From: Liolophura sinensis | Taxonomy: Eukaryota; Mollusca; Polyplacophora; Chitonida; Chitonidae | Assembly: GCF_032854445.1 (NCBI RefSeq) | Contig: NC_088302.1 | Location: 56,088,237 to 56,152,236 of the forward strand | DNA length: 64,000 nt | Direction: 5' to 3' | Shown: piece after piece, positions 46,551-58,176 of the stretch | Numbering within the stretch: the stretch's first letter is position 1 | Layout of the letters: each line of letters opens with the position of its first letter | Translations under genes and position numbers: made by a program | The notes under the pieces: model-generated | The model's input: the letters and a program-made list of their open reading frames with translations, nothing else | The model's database searches: none | Told to the model about the DNA's origin: nothing

Positions 46551-46794
46551 ATTAAGCCATCTTGTAAGAGGCTTTCTTCATGTTATGTCCGCAATGTAGG
46601 CATTACTTTGTCATGACAGTCACGTGCTGGTAACTAAGAGAGTTCATGTAAATAAATAAAACAGTATGATAACCCTGTCACTATTTCTGTTGATTAGTTC
46701 TTTACTCCTCAGAATGCTTTAATAAAGCGGAAGTTGAGTAACCCAGATGCAATGTTTATCATTTCTCGTAGTTGTGACACTACACTTGCCTTAC

Positions 46795-46920
46795 CTCCAC
46801 AAAACTGTAGGTTAGGGGTCGTGATATAGCCCGGGATCGAGCAGTTACAGGCGTAGGTTCCGGGTAGGTTTATACATGGTCCCGGGCACAGGCTTCTGGA
46901 ACTCGCACATTCATCCACAT
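46795..46920 (-). CDS. Exon 1 (first seen): calcium-binding EGF module
   Basis: A 126-bp phase 1-1 exon. The acceptor is a T/A-rich tract ending in cag before ATGTGGATGAATG, and the donor is GGAG|GTAAGG. The translation opens with DVDEC and has the six EGF cysteines. It carries the cbEGF signature CINLPGTYACNC, which fits the C-x-[DN]-x4-[FY]-x-C-x-C pattern linked to Asn hydroxylation and calcium binding. It is the most 5' recognised exon of the gene. Upstream exons, including any signal peptide, must lie above 46.9 kb or outside the window. Confidence 0.9.
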
Positions 46921-47049
46921 CTGAAAAAATATAATTACCGGTACGTAATAACACTGGAAACAAAATAAAGTTGAAAACTGCCTGTCGGAAAATAGTACAG
47001 AGCCCCAGTCTTGAGCGACTTTGCGACTGGAAGACAATCACCTCGACCA

Positions 47050-49611
47050 ATTGGCAGCGATCGGTTTGAAATGAAGTCCAGATTTGGATTAATATGCTAA
47101 TTTATATGATAGAATAGATTGAACACAAACTGTAAGCATGATTATTTCAGCCATTTTAACTTCTTTGAGAAGTTATTCGTGCACTGAATCATTCCTTGAA
47201 ACTTCACTATTAGCATAACATTTCTACAAGGGTAGCTTTATCACATATTTTGAAAAAAAGGGAAAATTCCCTAGTCTCCCAAGGCGAAAGAAAACTGCCG
47301 ATTACAGCTGTTTCAAATCTGACAGCAAAGTTCTCGCGGATATTATCTTAAAGGGTTTTGAAGTTTGTTTGTCTAGGTCACTTAGTTTGGGGCCATATTG
47401 GACTTCCAGCATAAACTTAAAAACATGTTCTCCAGTACCAACGACGGACTCTTCTGAAATTCGTTACGTATGTAAAGCAATGGCAATACTAGTAACATAA
47501 ACACTGAACAGTTAAAAACTTTAGATCCTGGTCATTGGTCGAATATATGACGTCATAAACGTTCTGAATTTTTATTAACTTTGATGTATTCCGGTGTTTA
47601 CGGGCTAGTGATCCGAAGCTTTTGTTTTCTGTCTATGTTCGTAACTTGTCATCCATATTCTAATCATAGGGTTTTGAACTCACGTGATTTTTAATGGCCT
47701 GTAAATAAAAGACTATGAAAACTAAACATTTGTAATTTTTCTCAAATTGTAGCCCAAAGTATGCATTTGCCGTCGTTTTGAACATATTTGGGCTATATAT
47801 GATTAATATTTTTCCCACTCAAAGTGTTTAATTAACGTCACTCTCAGAAAGAGACATTACGTGCTTTGGAACAACCTAGTTAAATGACCATGGTTTTCCA
47901 AAGTGGTCCGTGTATCTTAAAGCACCAGCATCGCTGCTTTGCTTAACGACTGTCACAAACATTGTCATGTCGTAAACAGCACTGTATTTAATAAAAAGCT
48001 GAAAACCATACGTCCAGACAATTTGGAGTTCGAGTGAGTGAGTGCTTGGAGTTCAGACTGTTTGGAAGCCGTGAATCAGCAGCCATTCACTGCTGTGATC
48101 GGATACAGGCCAACATTTCATCCCATTTCAGTGGAGGTACACCATGAGTTCATTCATGAAAGTTGAACATTTATCTTAATATCTTCTATCCTGTATGTTC
48201 TTTTTTCCTTAATCCAGGGTAAAATTTTGAACATAGGTTGATGTATTTCCCACACTGTAACAGCCACCTCAAACCGGTGATAATACACTGGCTTCAGTAA
48301 AACTCGAACCCATGATTTGAGGTATCCAGCAACACCTTTTTTACCTGACGAGGTACCCAACCGGATGGTAACAACTCCCCATTTAGAGTTTGGACTGGTA
48401 CCTGAGATGATAGGGCGTTGGGACTAGGCATACTAAATCGTAAGTTCGAGTCTCACACGAGCCATCTCACAGTGTCGAACTCAGTGTCGGAAATTCATAT
48501 ATATCATACTGGTTTGTAACAGTAAGCTAATATATTCTGTCATCCAGAAAACAAAGTATTATGTCGATTCAGCAAATAGTATTCAGAGTGGGGTCGGACA
48601 CAAACTTCAACAAGTACATGTATCATACAAGATGTAGGCCTAACTCTTTCAAAATAAGTAAACTCAAATGTTTGTCATTCTTTAGCTGTTATGACTAGTT
48701 ACATAATTCATAAGAAATGTTTAAAGAAAGAGATTTGCATTTTGAGACAAAGTTAATGAAATTTTTTACTGCGCATTCTGTCATTCCAAGCATAGATATC
48801 ATCTAAAGTGTCGTTACTACATATATATTCATTCATAAATTATACAACCTACGGCCCATTTCTCCCCGGGACCGAACATTGGCAATATAGAATTTATTCA
48901 CCAATGCATGTGAATGAACAAAATGTGTCGAAAAAATCACGTACTGAGATGGCATGGTTAAATAGTCGCATTTTAGTTACACTATATTCATGCTAACAAA
49001 CCTATTGATTTTAACCCTGTACAATTTTGATTTCATTGATTTTAAATGACTACAGCGCGGCTTCCCGAGAAGGGAAAGTATCCCGTGGAATGACGACTTT
49101 GTTCATAGAATCGGATAATACCAGGGCAAATGACATTCTAGTACATGGCACAGGTAAATCCGCTGATATCATTACAAATTCAAACCACGCTCTGTTAATT
49201 TGTATTAGCTTCTCTGACTTCCATATATCACCTATACTGAATATGATTTGATCTTGAACGTGACTTCCGTGTTTGATAACCCCGGTGCTCCTACGAGAGG
49301 AGCACGGGCCTGGGAGAAACCATATGAAAGAACCAAACAACCTGTGGAGTCCTCAGGGACTTTACACACGCCGTACAGTGGGACACACATACTAATACTC
49401 TTTTCGTCATCCTTTATAACAATAAAAGCCAGTGAATGTCACATCGTAACATCGTAGTGATGGGAAAAGGCAGGAAACGACTGGATGATGCTACAGAGAG
49501 ATGCCATGATGGAACGAAACGATGGCCTGATAACCATGTCCTCGAACTGTCGTAACATTCTACCATCGAGATGTTCAACGTTGGAAAACGAGAACCCCAT
49601 TTCCAACCAGT
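47050..49611. other. Unassigned sequence upstream of exon 1
   Basis: Probably intron or 5' flank of the main gene. I found no EGF, sushi or GCC2/GCC3 exon on either strand. It contains one tRNA-like segment (48.4 kb) and a GAGTGAGTGAGTGCTTGG stretch at 48,030 resembling the start of the dispersed 14.8-kb element. A 96-codon minus-strand frame at 49.05-49.34 kb shows no recognisable domain. Confidence 0.6.
48403..48472 (+). other. tRNA-like segment
   Basis: GGTACCTGAGATGATAGGGC followed by GTAAGTTCGAGTCTCACACG gives an A-box-like and a B-box-like block at about tRNA spacing. The acceptor stem does not pair well, so this is more likely a tRNA-derived SINE head than a tRNA gene. Confidence 0.35.
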
Positions 49612-51136
49612 TGACAACACCTGTCTGCTGTGTGTTCCTGTAATTTGGACATGGCATGTTGACAACTCCTGTCTGCTGTGTGTTGTCTCTGTGATTTGGA
49701 CATGACATGTTGACAACGCCTGTCTGCTGTGTGTTGTCTCTGTGATATGGACATGGCATGTTGACAACACCTGTCTGCTGTGTGTTGTCTCTGTGATTTG
49801 GACATGGCATGTTGACAACGCCTGTCTGCTGTGTGTTGTCTCTGTGATTTGGACATGGCATGTTGACAACGCCTGTCTGCTGTGTGTTGTCTCTGTGATA
49901 TGGACATGGCATGTTGACAACGGCTGTCTGCTGTGTGTTGTCTCTGTGATTTGGACATGGCATGTTGACACCGCCTGTCTGCTGTGTCTTGTCTCTGTGA
50001 TTTGGACATGGCATGTTGACAACACTGTCTGCTGTGTGTTGACTATGTGATATGGACATGGCATGTTGACAACGCCTGTCTGCTGTGTGTTGTCTCTGTG
50101 ATTTGGACATGGCATGTTGACAACGCCTGTCTGCTGTGTCTTGTCTCTGTGATTTGGACATGGCATGTTGACAACGCTGTCTGCTGTGTGTTGACTATGC
50201 GATATGAACATGGCATGTTGACAACGCCTGTCTGATGTGTGTTGACCATGCCATCTGAACATGGCCTGTTGAAAACGCCTGTCGCCTGTGTGATTTCTCT
50301 GTAATTTGGACATGGCATGCTGACAACGCCTGTCTGCTGTGTGTTTTCTCTGTGATTTGGACATGGCATGTTAACAACGCCTGTCTGCTGTGTCTTGACT
50401 ATGCCATTTGAACATGGCATGTTGACAACGCCTGTCTGCTGTGTGTTGTCTCTGTGATTTGGACATGGCATGTTGACAACTTCTGTCTGCTGTGTGTTGA
50501 CCATGCCATCTGAACATGGCATGTTGACAACGCCTGTCCCCTGTGTGATTTCTCTGTGATTTGGACATGGCATGTTGACAACGCCTGTCTGCTGTGTGTT
50601 GTCTCCGTGATTTGGACATGGCATGTTGACAACGCTGTCTGCTGTGTGTTGACTATGCGATTTGAACATGGCCTGTTGACAACGCCTGTATGCTGTGTGT
50701 TGTCTCTGTGATTTGGACATGGCATGTTGACAACGCCTGTCTGCTGTGTGTTGACCATGCCATCTGAACATGGCATGTTGACAACGCCTGTCGCCTGTGT
50801 GATTTCTCTGTGATTTGGATATGGCACGTTGACAACGCCTGTCTGCTGTGCGTTGACTATGCCATTTGAACATGGTATGTTGACAACTCCTGTCTGCTGT
50901 GTGTTCCTGTAATTTGGACATGGCATGTTGACAACACCTGTCTGCTGTGTGTTGTCTCTGTGATTTGGACATGGCATGTTGACAACGCCTGTCTGCTGTG
51001 TGTTGTCTCTGTAATTTGGACATGGCCTGTTGACAACGCCTGTCTGCTGTGTGTTGTGTATGCCATTTGAACACGGCATGTTGACAACTCCTGTCTGCTG
51101 TGTGTTGTCTCTGTGATTTGGACATGGCATGTTGCC
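49612..51136. repeat. 51-bp minisatellite, about 30 copies
   Basis: The unit includes GTCTCTGTGATTTGGACATG, GCATGTTGACAACGCC and TGTCTGCTGTGTG. Several variant units (GACCATGCCATCTGAAC, GCCTGTGTGATTTC) recur in the same order. The 51-bp period opens all minus frames for up to 360 residues. No non-repetitive domain is seen. Confidence 0.96.
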
Positions 51137-51196
51137 TTTGATTTCTATTCTAACGTATCATATATTTGGACATTAAAACCGAAAACTGCCTCCCTG

Positions 51197-51744
51197 TAGA
51201 TGTGTATGTGTATGTGCAGATGTGTATGTGTAGATGTGTATGTGTATGTGCAGATGTGTATGTGTAGATGTGTATGTGTATGTGGAGATGTGTATGTGTA
51301 GATGTGTATGTGTATGTGGAGATGTGTATGTGTAGATGTGTATGTGTATGTGCAGATGTGTATGTGTATGTGTGTATGTATGTGTATGTGTATGTGTAGA
51401 TGTGTATGTGTAGGTCTAGGTGTAGATGTGTAGATGTAGATGTAGATGTGTATGTGTGTGTATGTGTAGATGTGTATGTGTAGATGTAGATGTGTATGTG
51501 TAGATGTAGATGTGTATGTGCAGATGTAGATGTGCAGATGTGTAGATGTAGATGCGTATGTGTAGATGTGTATGTGTATGTTAATGTTTAGATGTGTATG
51601 TTAATTTGTAGATGTGTATGTGTACATGTGTATGTGAATGTGTAGATGTGTATGTGTAGGTGTAGATGTGTATGAGTGTGTATGTGTAGATGTGTATGTG
51701 AATATGTGTATGTGTAGATGTGTAGATGTGTAGGTGTATGTGTA
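51197..51744. repeat. (TGTATG/TAGATG)n microsatellite
   Basis: Hexamer-based GTGTATGTGTAGAT motifs extend over about 550 bp with irregular order. Confidence 0.95.
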
Positions 51745-52034
51745 TCACAGGAAAATGACCTAATCCGTGATCGTAGATCATTAACCTTAGAACGTCATGG
51801 GCTGATCAATTTGTAAATCAACTTTATCTCAGTTTTATTTCCGAGGTTTAGAGGAAAGCACACGTTTTGACAGCACAATCCAGAATCCCTGCTTTTTGGC
51901 GTAATGCCACAGTCGACACCTTGATTAGTGTGAACCCCAGGTGTGTATGTTTTTCCAGTCTGACTACACTTCTCTCAGAATTTGTTTTAAAGGTAAAGTT
52001 TTCCAAGCTATGTTATAGAATTGAGGTTGTCGCT

Positions 52035-53757
52035 GGCTACCTGCCAGAGGGCGGTGGTTTATCCCGGGCAATCCGGATTGTCAGGTACCTGACAGAGGGC
52101 GGTGGTTTATCCCGGGCAATCGGTTTTGTCAGGTACCTGACAGAGGGCGGTGGTTTATCCTGGGCAATCCAGTTTGTCAGGTACCTGACAGACGGCAGTT
52201 GTTTATCCCGGGCAATCCGGTTGGCAGGTACCTGTCAGAGGGCGGTGGTTTATTCCCGGCAGTTTGGTTTGTCAGGTAGCTGCCAGAGGGCCGTGGTTTA
52301 ATCCCAGGCAATTCGGTTTGTCAGGTACCTGACAGGAGGCGGTCGTTTATCCCGGGCAATCCGGTTTGCGAGGTACCTGACAGACGGCGGTGGTTTATCC
52401 CCGGCAATCGGTTTTGTCAGGTACTTGACAGAGGCCGGTGGTTTATCCCGGGCAATCCGGTTTGTCAGGTACCTGCCACAGGGCGGTGGTTTAATCCTGG
52501 GCAATCCGGTTTGTCAGGTACCTGACAGGAGGCAGTGTTTTGTCCCGGGCAATCCGGTTTGCTAGGTAGCTGCCAGAGGGCCGTGGTTTAATCCTTGGCA
52601 ATCCGGTTTGTCAGGTACCTGACAGACAGCGGTGGTTTATCCCGGGCAATCGGTTTTGTCAGGTACATTACAGACAGCGGTCGTTTATCCCGGACAATCC
52701 GGTTTGTCAGGTACCTGACAGAGGGCGGTGGTTTATCCCGGGTAATCCGGTTTGTCAGGTACCTGACAGAGGGCCGTGGTTTAATCCTGGGCAATCTGGT
52801 GTGCGAGGTACCTGACAGACGGTGGGAGTTTATCCCGGGCAATCGGTTTTGTCAGGTACCTGACAGACGGCGGTGGTTTATCTCGGGCAAACGGTTTTGT
52901 CAGCTACATGACAGACAGCGGTCGTTTATCCCGGACAATCCGGTTTGTCAGGTACCTGACAGAGGGCGGTCGTTTATCCCGGGTAATCCGGATTGTCAGG
53001 TACCTGAAAGGAGGCGGTGGTTTATTCCGGGTAATTCGGTTTGTCAGGTACCTGAAAGGAGGCGGTGGTTTATCCCCGGGAATCCGGTTTGCGAGGTACC
53101 TGACAGAGGGCGGTGGTTTAATTCCAGCCAGTTTGGTATGTCAGGTACCTGAAAGGAGGCGGTGGTTTATCCCGGGCAATCCGGTTTGTCAGGTACCTGA
53201 CAGACGGTGGTGGTTTATCCCGGGCAATCCGGTTTGTCAGGTACCTGACAGACGGTGGTGGTTTATCCCGGGCAATTCGGTTTGTCAGGTACCTGACAGA
53301 CGGCGGTGGTTTATCCCGGGCAATTCGGTTTGTCAGGTACCTGACAGACGGTGGTGGTTTATCCCGGGCAATTCGGTTTGTCAGGTACCTGACAGACGGT
53401 GGTGGTTTATCCCGGGCAATTCGGTTTGTCAGGTACCTGACAGACGGCGGTGGTTTATCCCGGGCAATTCGGTTTGTCAGGTGCCTGACAGACGGTGGTG
53501 GTTTATCCCGGGCAATTCGGTTTGTCAGGTACATGACAGACGGCGGTTGTTTATCCCGGGCAATTCGGTTTGTCAGGTACCTGACAGAGGGCCGTGGTTA
53601 ATACCGGGCAATCCGGTTTGTCAGGTACCTGACAGACGGCGGTTGTTTATCCCGGGCAATCCGGTTTGTCAGGTACCTGACAGACGGTGGTGGTTTATCC
53701 CGGGCAATCCGGTTTGTCAGGTACCTGACAGACGGTGGTGGTTTATCCCGGGCAATT
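52035..53757. repeat. 48-bp minisatellite, about 36 copies
   Basis: The unit includes GGTTTATCCCGGGCAATCCG, GTTTGTCAGGTACCTGACAG and ACGGCGGT. The GTCAGGTACCTGAC part is a perfect 14-bp palindrome in most units. Copies at 53.16-53.75 kb are much more alike than those at 52.0-53.1 kb. The 48-bp period gives a 318-residue plus-strand frame, rejected as a gene. Confidence 0.96.
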
Positions 53758-54435
53758 CTGAGAATGCATATTTACGTTGTAGCCAGCTTAACTCACTGAC
53801 TTCGCCGCTGGAGTTATGCCCCTTTTGCACTTTCGAACAGCGTTCACACGATTATGACCGATAGAGAACACCTCTATGAAATTTTCGATCAAAAACGCTA
53901 ATTTTTCCTTACTTAACGACGTACTGTGTTTTTACTTTGCAGTTACAAGAATAACGTTAACCAGAAACATATCTCTACTGAAACTTTCAAGTGTGTGTTT
54001 CTACGTGCTGTCAAAGCTTCGTTTTGGTTAACGTTTGTCTTCGTATGTAAAACATAAACTTTGTAAAGTGATCAATTTTGTCATATTCTGGCAAGTTTTA
54101 AAATCCGTATTTCTTCAATCTTCTATCAAGCATACTTCATAAAACAGTGAACAAACCAAATCATTGTGGAGAGCAGGTTGCGCCTCAAGGAAGAGTTCGA
54201 ATCTTTGTTGGTTTGTTTTGTCTATTTTGTTTGGAAATATAGTTTTGTCTAAATAAAGATATAGGCCGTTTTGCATTAAATCAGTGTTATCATGAATTAG
54301 AATGGATATTTGTTAAGTGGCATTACGTAACGTGTGGCAACTACAACGAAATCATGTGTGAATCCTGGTTGAGAGCACATTAATATTAACACGTTATGGG
54401 TAGCAGAAGTATAAGGCTGAAAGTTACATTTGTTA

Positions 54436-54490
54436 TATATTTATTTACTTGATTGGAGCATAACTGCGTGCTTAAGAAGTTTTCAGAAAG
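54436..54490 (-). mobile_element. Diverged SINE tail fragment
   Basis: ATTTATTTACTTGATTGG followed by a decayed TACTCAAGAA-like stretch matches the tail end of the SINE family on the minus strand. The remainder is lost. Confidence 0.35.
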
Positions 54491-57084
54491 TTACATTTTT
54501 GGTAGGATGATTTGTCTAATTTACAAAAAAATATATATTTTTCAGTGTGACTGGAGTAGGCTGCCATTTTTCATACCATACCGGTCCTTTATTTAAATAA
54601 AGAATAAATCAAATTTTAAATTCCTGTCACCAACCAGTACTGAAACATGGTGTAGTCAAGATTAAAAGAGCGGACAATGCTGGAAGGAAAAGCGATCACT
54701 ATATACACCCGAACAAAACTCCTGTCACAGCGAAATGTCCTCTATAGGCTTCCATACATGATGGCATTGTATTGTTGAAAGCAAACAGGGAGGGTAAATC
54801 CTTCAGATAACGTACATATGGTTTTATTGTCAGTGGCAACCTAGAGGTTCATCTTCTACTCGGAGACAGTCTATAACACAGTGCGTGTCCACTTTACACG
54901 TGCGTGTCCACTTTACACGACCGCCTGCAGAATGATACAAATCGTTGCATGGCCGTTGATAAATTCCTCCGTTGTTGTTTGATACAGATTAACAAAAGGG
55001 TCGATAGAGTTAGAATTTATAGAGTTTTAATACCTTTTCTCTCTTATTTGAACAACTCTTGTGACTACAAAAAAATCAGGACGTGGTGTAACAAATTTTA
55101 CAACCACCCACCTCTTTACTATATGACGTTCCAACGAGTTTTTACGACGACTGTTCAGTTTCTTATTCCTTTGGAACAATTTGCGTGTGATTTATATTTC
55201 TAGGGTAATTCACGTTATATTTCACTTTCATTTGATAGTTTCTCTGACAAGACTGGCAATCAAGACATACACTGACCCTATTCGGCTATTCCGATCACAG
55301 AAGTGTCATGCTATAGATTTAATGTATCTAAATCAGGGGTTACGGTAATTTGTTTATGGCCGTGTTAGTTTAAACCTTTTTGTGGAAATTTGTTTTCCCA
55401 AGACTAAGGCAGAGTATCCAATACTATAGAAGGCCGGTTTGAGAGTGTCTGTTTCGACGTCTTGATGCAGACTCCAGACAGGATCCTTGGTAGCCGAGCC
55501 GTCTCGTAGGGGACGATCAGATGGTACACAGAGTAAAACTAGAACAACGACCCTGACGTGATAACTGACAAACGGTAACAAATGGTAACCCACGAAATCC
55601 GACCTCAGTTTACGTCAGTTGGGGTTTTATCTGATCATGTGATGCTTAAAATGGTGACTTACAATCCCCTAGCACCTCTCGCTGATTCAGCGTTAATAAA
55701 AGGTTTATCAAATATAAGTACGGCCAGGAATGCTGGTTTCTTCTGACCTTTATCCTGTTTTCTCCATCTATCAAACTTTTCCTCGCCTTGTAGTCAAATA
55801 TTTTATGCTCAATGTTGTAAAACATCAATTCAATACGAATAAATAATGAAACAATCACGATAAGTAACTGACAGTTAAAACTGTGTATACCTCTGTAGAC
55901 CCGACAACCGCATCCATGACCCCAGCGATCATAACTGTAACAAGGCTATTCGTAAATCTCCCGTTATTACCCACTTACTGTAAATACCCTTGTGGGTGAA
56001 TCAACACGTGCGACGCACCGGAAATCTGACCACACAATCAAATAGATAACTGAATCACATTACTTAGCCTTTTTTTTGAAAATTCAATCATTAATTTGCA
56101 AAGAGGTCATCGTCACGCAATAAAACAAGGCACATGGCACTAAATACGGAAATCAACGTATTTAACACATTGGCAAAGCTGGCTAACTTAATTTTACTAT
56201 TTCATTTTAGAGATATTTAAGAAGCAACCTTCATGTTTAAGGCTTTAACCAGGTTCTTTAGCCTCGGGTTTGCGATCGTGATTAGGAAATACGTAAGTAA
56301 CGTTACATGCACTTAACTTCCATGGCGACCAATACTGTAGGTATTACGTCGTCATGGTAGTTACGTAAACGTAGCGGTACGTGCCCTGTGTGAAACGGGC
56401 CTGCATCAAGACACATCCAAAGATCAACTTGGTCAATGCTATTAACATAGTTACATAGGTGCGTAATTTCCCAGAAAACTGTTACATCTGCTGATCGTGA
56501 AAGATATGATGATGAACGAGGAAATATGTCATAGTTCGCTGTAACCTTAAATGTCCCTCATGGACCCTATTCAAATTCTTCCGGCACTCTTCCGCGACCT
56601 TGATACAATGGCTAATATCAGCCGATTTCACTTTGGCTACAAATAGAAGAACATGGACCATCAAGTACATAAATCACACGACACAATTTCCTTATAGACC
56701 ACCGGTTAAGGCTACCGTCGGCTTCAAGTGGCTAAATTGTTGTAAGGTCGTTTCTGTGTGAACTACACGCCACTTGAGCTGCTCCTGTGTTATACACATT
56801 CAAAGATAGCCGGTAGTCTGGTTCACCTGCCTTAATGCTTGGTCTGGAAGGGGTTTTCCCTATTTTTTCCAGCCTATGTACCCAAAAACCTATTAATAAC
56901 ATTTTGTGATCGTTTTAATCTACCTTTTCCCATTAAAGGATCAAGCGGCAAATTATGTGATTTGTAAAATCTGTAGAGGCCTTTCGTCCAAAATTCTTAC
57001 TGGCTCAGTTGATTAAGGTGCAGTGCTCGAGGCGGCCAAATCTAGTTCTCAACACTCCGACTGAGGTTTTAAACCAGGAGAATG

Positions 57085-57165
57085 TTGGATAACTTCACTT
57101 TCACCGCAAAATGTAATTTTCTTGGATACGGCGTGAAAACTGGAATAAATTTTACAAAATGAATA
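57085..57165 (+). mobile_element. Diverged SINE tail fragment with tRNA-like sequence upstream
   Basis: CTTGGATACGGCGTGAAAAC followed by TGGAATAAAT resembles the SINE tail. About 70 bp upstream, TGGCTCAGTTGATTAAGGTG resembles a tRNA A-box. Together they may be one heavily decayed full-length element. Confidence 0.35.
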
Positions 57166-58176
57166 TGCATACATTCTAGCTTTCGTCAATGTTCTTTTGT
57201 AAAATTCAAGCCGTTATATTCGCAAATTTAGTTAAAAAATGCAGAATATAAAAATCTAGGTTAGGTTAGGTTGTACATTTGTATCTTTGCAGACTGGGAG
57301 ATATATTCATTTATTGCTTTATTCAATTCTGCCTGGGTGCCTCCACTCATACACGTCATAGGATACCTGAAAAGTTCTTGAGTTAGGCCTTAATTCCCTA
57401 TCACCCCACTACATAAATTTCTTTAGTTTTCTCGAAAGTCTCCGCCTTAATTTCCTATACTTTATACTTTCCTCAGTAGTTTGTCTCGGCCGTTGTTTTC
57501 GAAACTGGTCTTGCGGTTACTAACCTGGATCTTTCATAATGTTTGACAATTTGAATGCAAATGTTAGACACGACGCCTAGAACTGCCGAACTGGCTTAGC
57601 GCGTTGTCTGGTCAAATCACATGAAAAGTGATCTGGACACCATTAAACAATTTTCCACAAAAGTGGTTCAATATAATATCTGAAAACGGTTGGTACCAAA
57701 TTTAAAATCGAAAAAACTGAAATAGAGAAAGACCATGCTTGGTGCCGTGTGGCTTGAATCTCAATCTGTTGGTTTAAAGCCTGTAACGCTCGTCATTTTC
57801 GAATACCGCATAACCTGGGGCCGTAACAGCAGCCATACTCATTACATCTACATGATGCCTTTATGAACAGTTGCGACCAAAGCGCGACTGAGATACCTTG
57901 TTTATTGTTACTTGAACTCATTCATGGACTACGAATTTCTACTTTGATACGGAATTCATGCCTGGAATATACACTGTCTGCCCGGTATCACTGAAAACTG
58001 ATGACCGCTTCTCTCTTGTGTGTTACCGGCTTTATTTCCTATTTGTATAATTTGTTACATACCTTTGTCAATGGGAGCTAGTGTTAAACGTTGTTTTGGA
58101 AATGGATCTTGCGATTATCGACTTGGAACGCCCTTTACGGCCTACGAATAGTATACGAATGTCGGACATGACACTT

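Larger units (their letters stand above)
7893..46920 (-). other. Partial multi-exon gene for an EGF / GCC2-GCC3 / sushi mosaic protein
   Basis: This is the span of the single recognised gene, read from high to low coordinates. Twenty-one exons are supported by cysteine-module translations bounded by AG acceptors and GT donors. All internal junctions are phase 1, so any module can be joined to any other in frame. Module order is EGFx5, GCC2/GCC3, EGFx6, GCC2/GCC3, EGFx3, sushix3, a linker exon and GCC2/GCC3, about 960 residues in all. Proteins with this mix (SVEP1, SCUBE and fibrillin relatives) are secreted matrix or cell-surface adhesion proteins. Orthology to any one of them is not shown. 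No initiator exon and no convincing stop codon are identified, so the gene probably extends both ways. Introns range from 118 bp (exons 2-3) to about 6.4 kb (exons 4-5). Intron size is set largely by minisatellites. Extra small exons could have been missed. Confidence 0.85.
53765..58176. other. Unassigned sequence
   Basis: Unique A/T-rich DNA with two decayed SINE fragments. Short minus-strand frames at 55.35-55.86 kb and 56.48-56.67 kb start with hydrophobic segments but lack clear splice sites. A plus-strand 99-codon frame at 54.9 kb has no recognisable domain. Upstream exons of the main gene could be hidden here. Confidence 0.55.

Noticed and set aside
49414-51130. Several overlapping minus-strand open frames of 240-360 residues (SKSQRQHTADRRCQHA-like repeats).
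   Set aside because: All three minus frames are open because the unit is 51 bp. Frames switch at unit indels. This is minisatellite, not a repeat protein gene.
52595-53864. Plus-strand frames of 185 and 318 residues and a minus-strand frame of 138 residues in the 48-bp array.
   Set aside because: Open on both strands because of the 48-bp period. No unique domain at either end.
55354-55593. Minus-strand 79-codon frame with a hydrophobic start (VRVVVLVLLC).
   Set aside because: No consensus donor before its stop, no recognisable domain, and no phase link to exon 1.
57258-57272. TTAGG-like telomeric repeats (GGTTAGGTTAGG).
   Set aside because: Only about three units, in unique sequence. Not a telomere.
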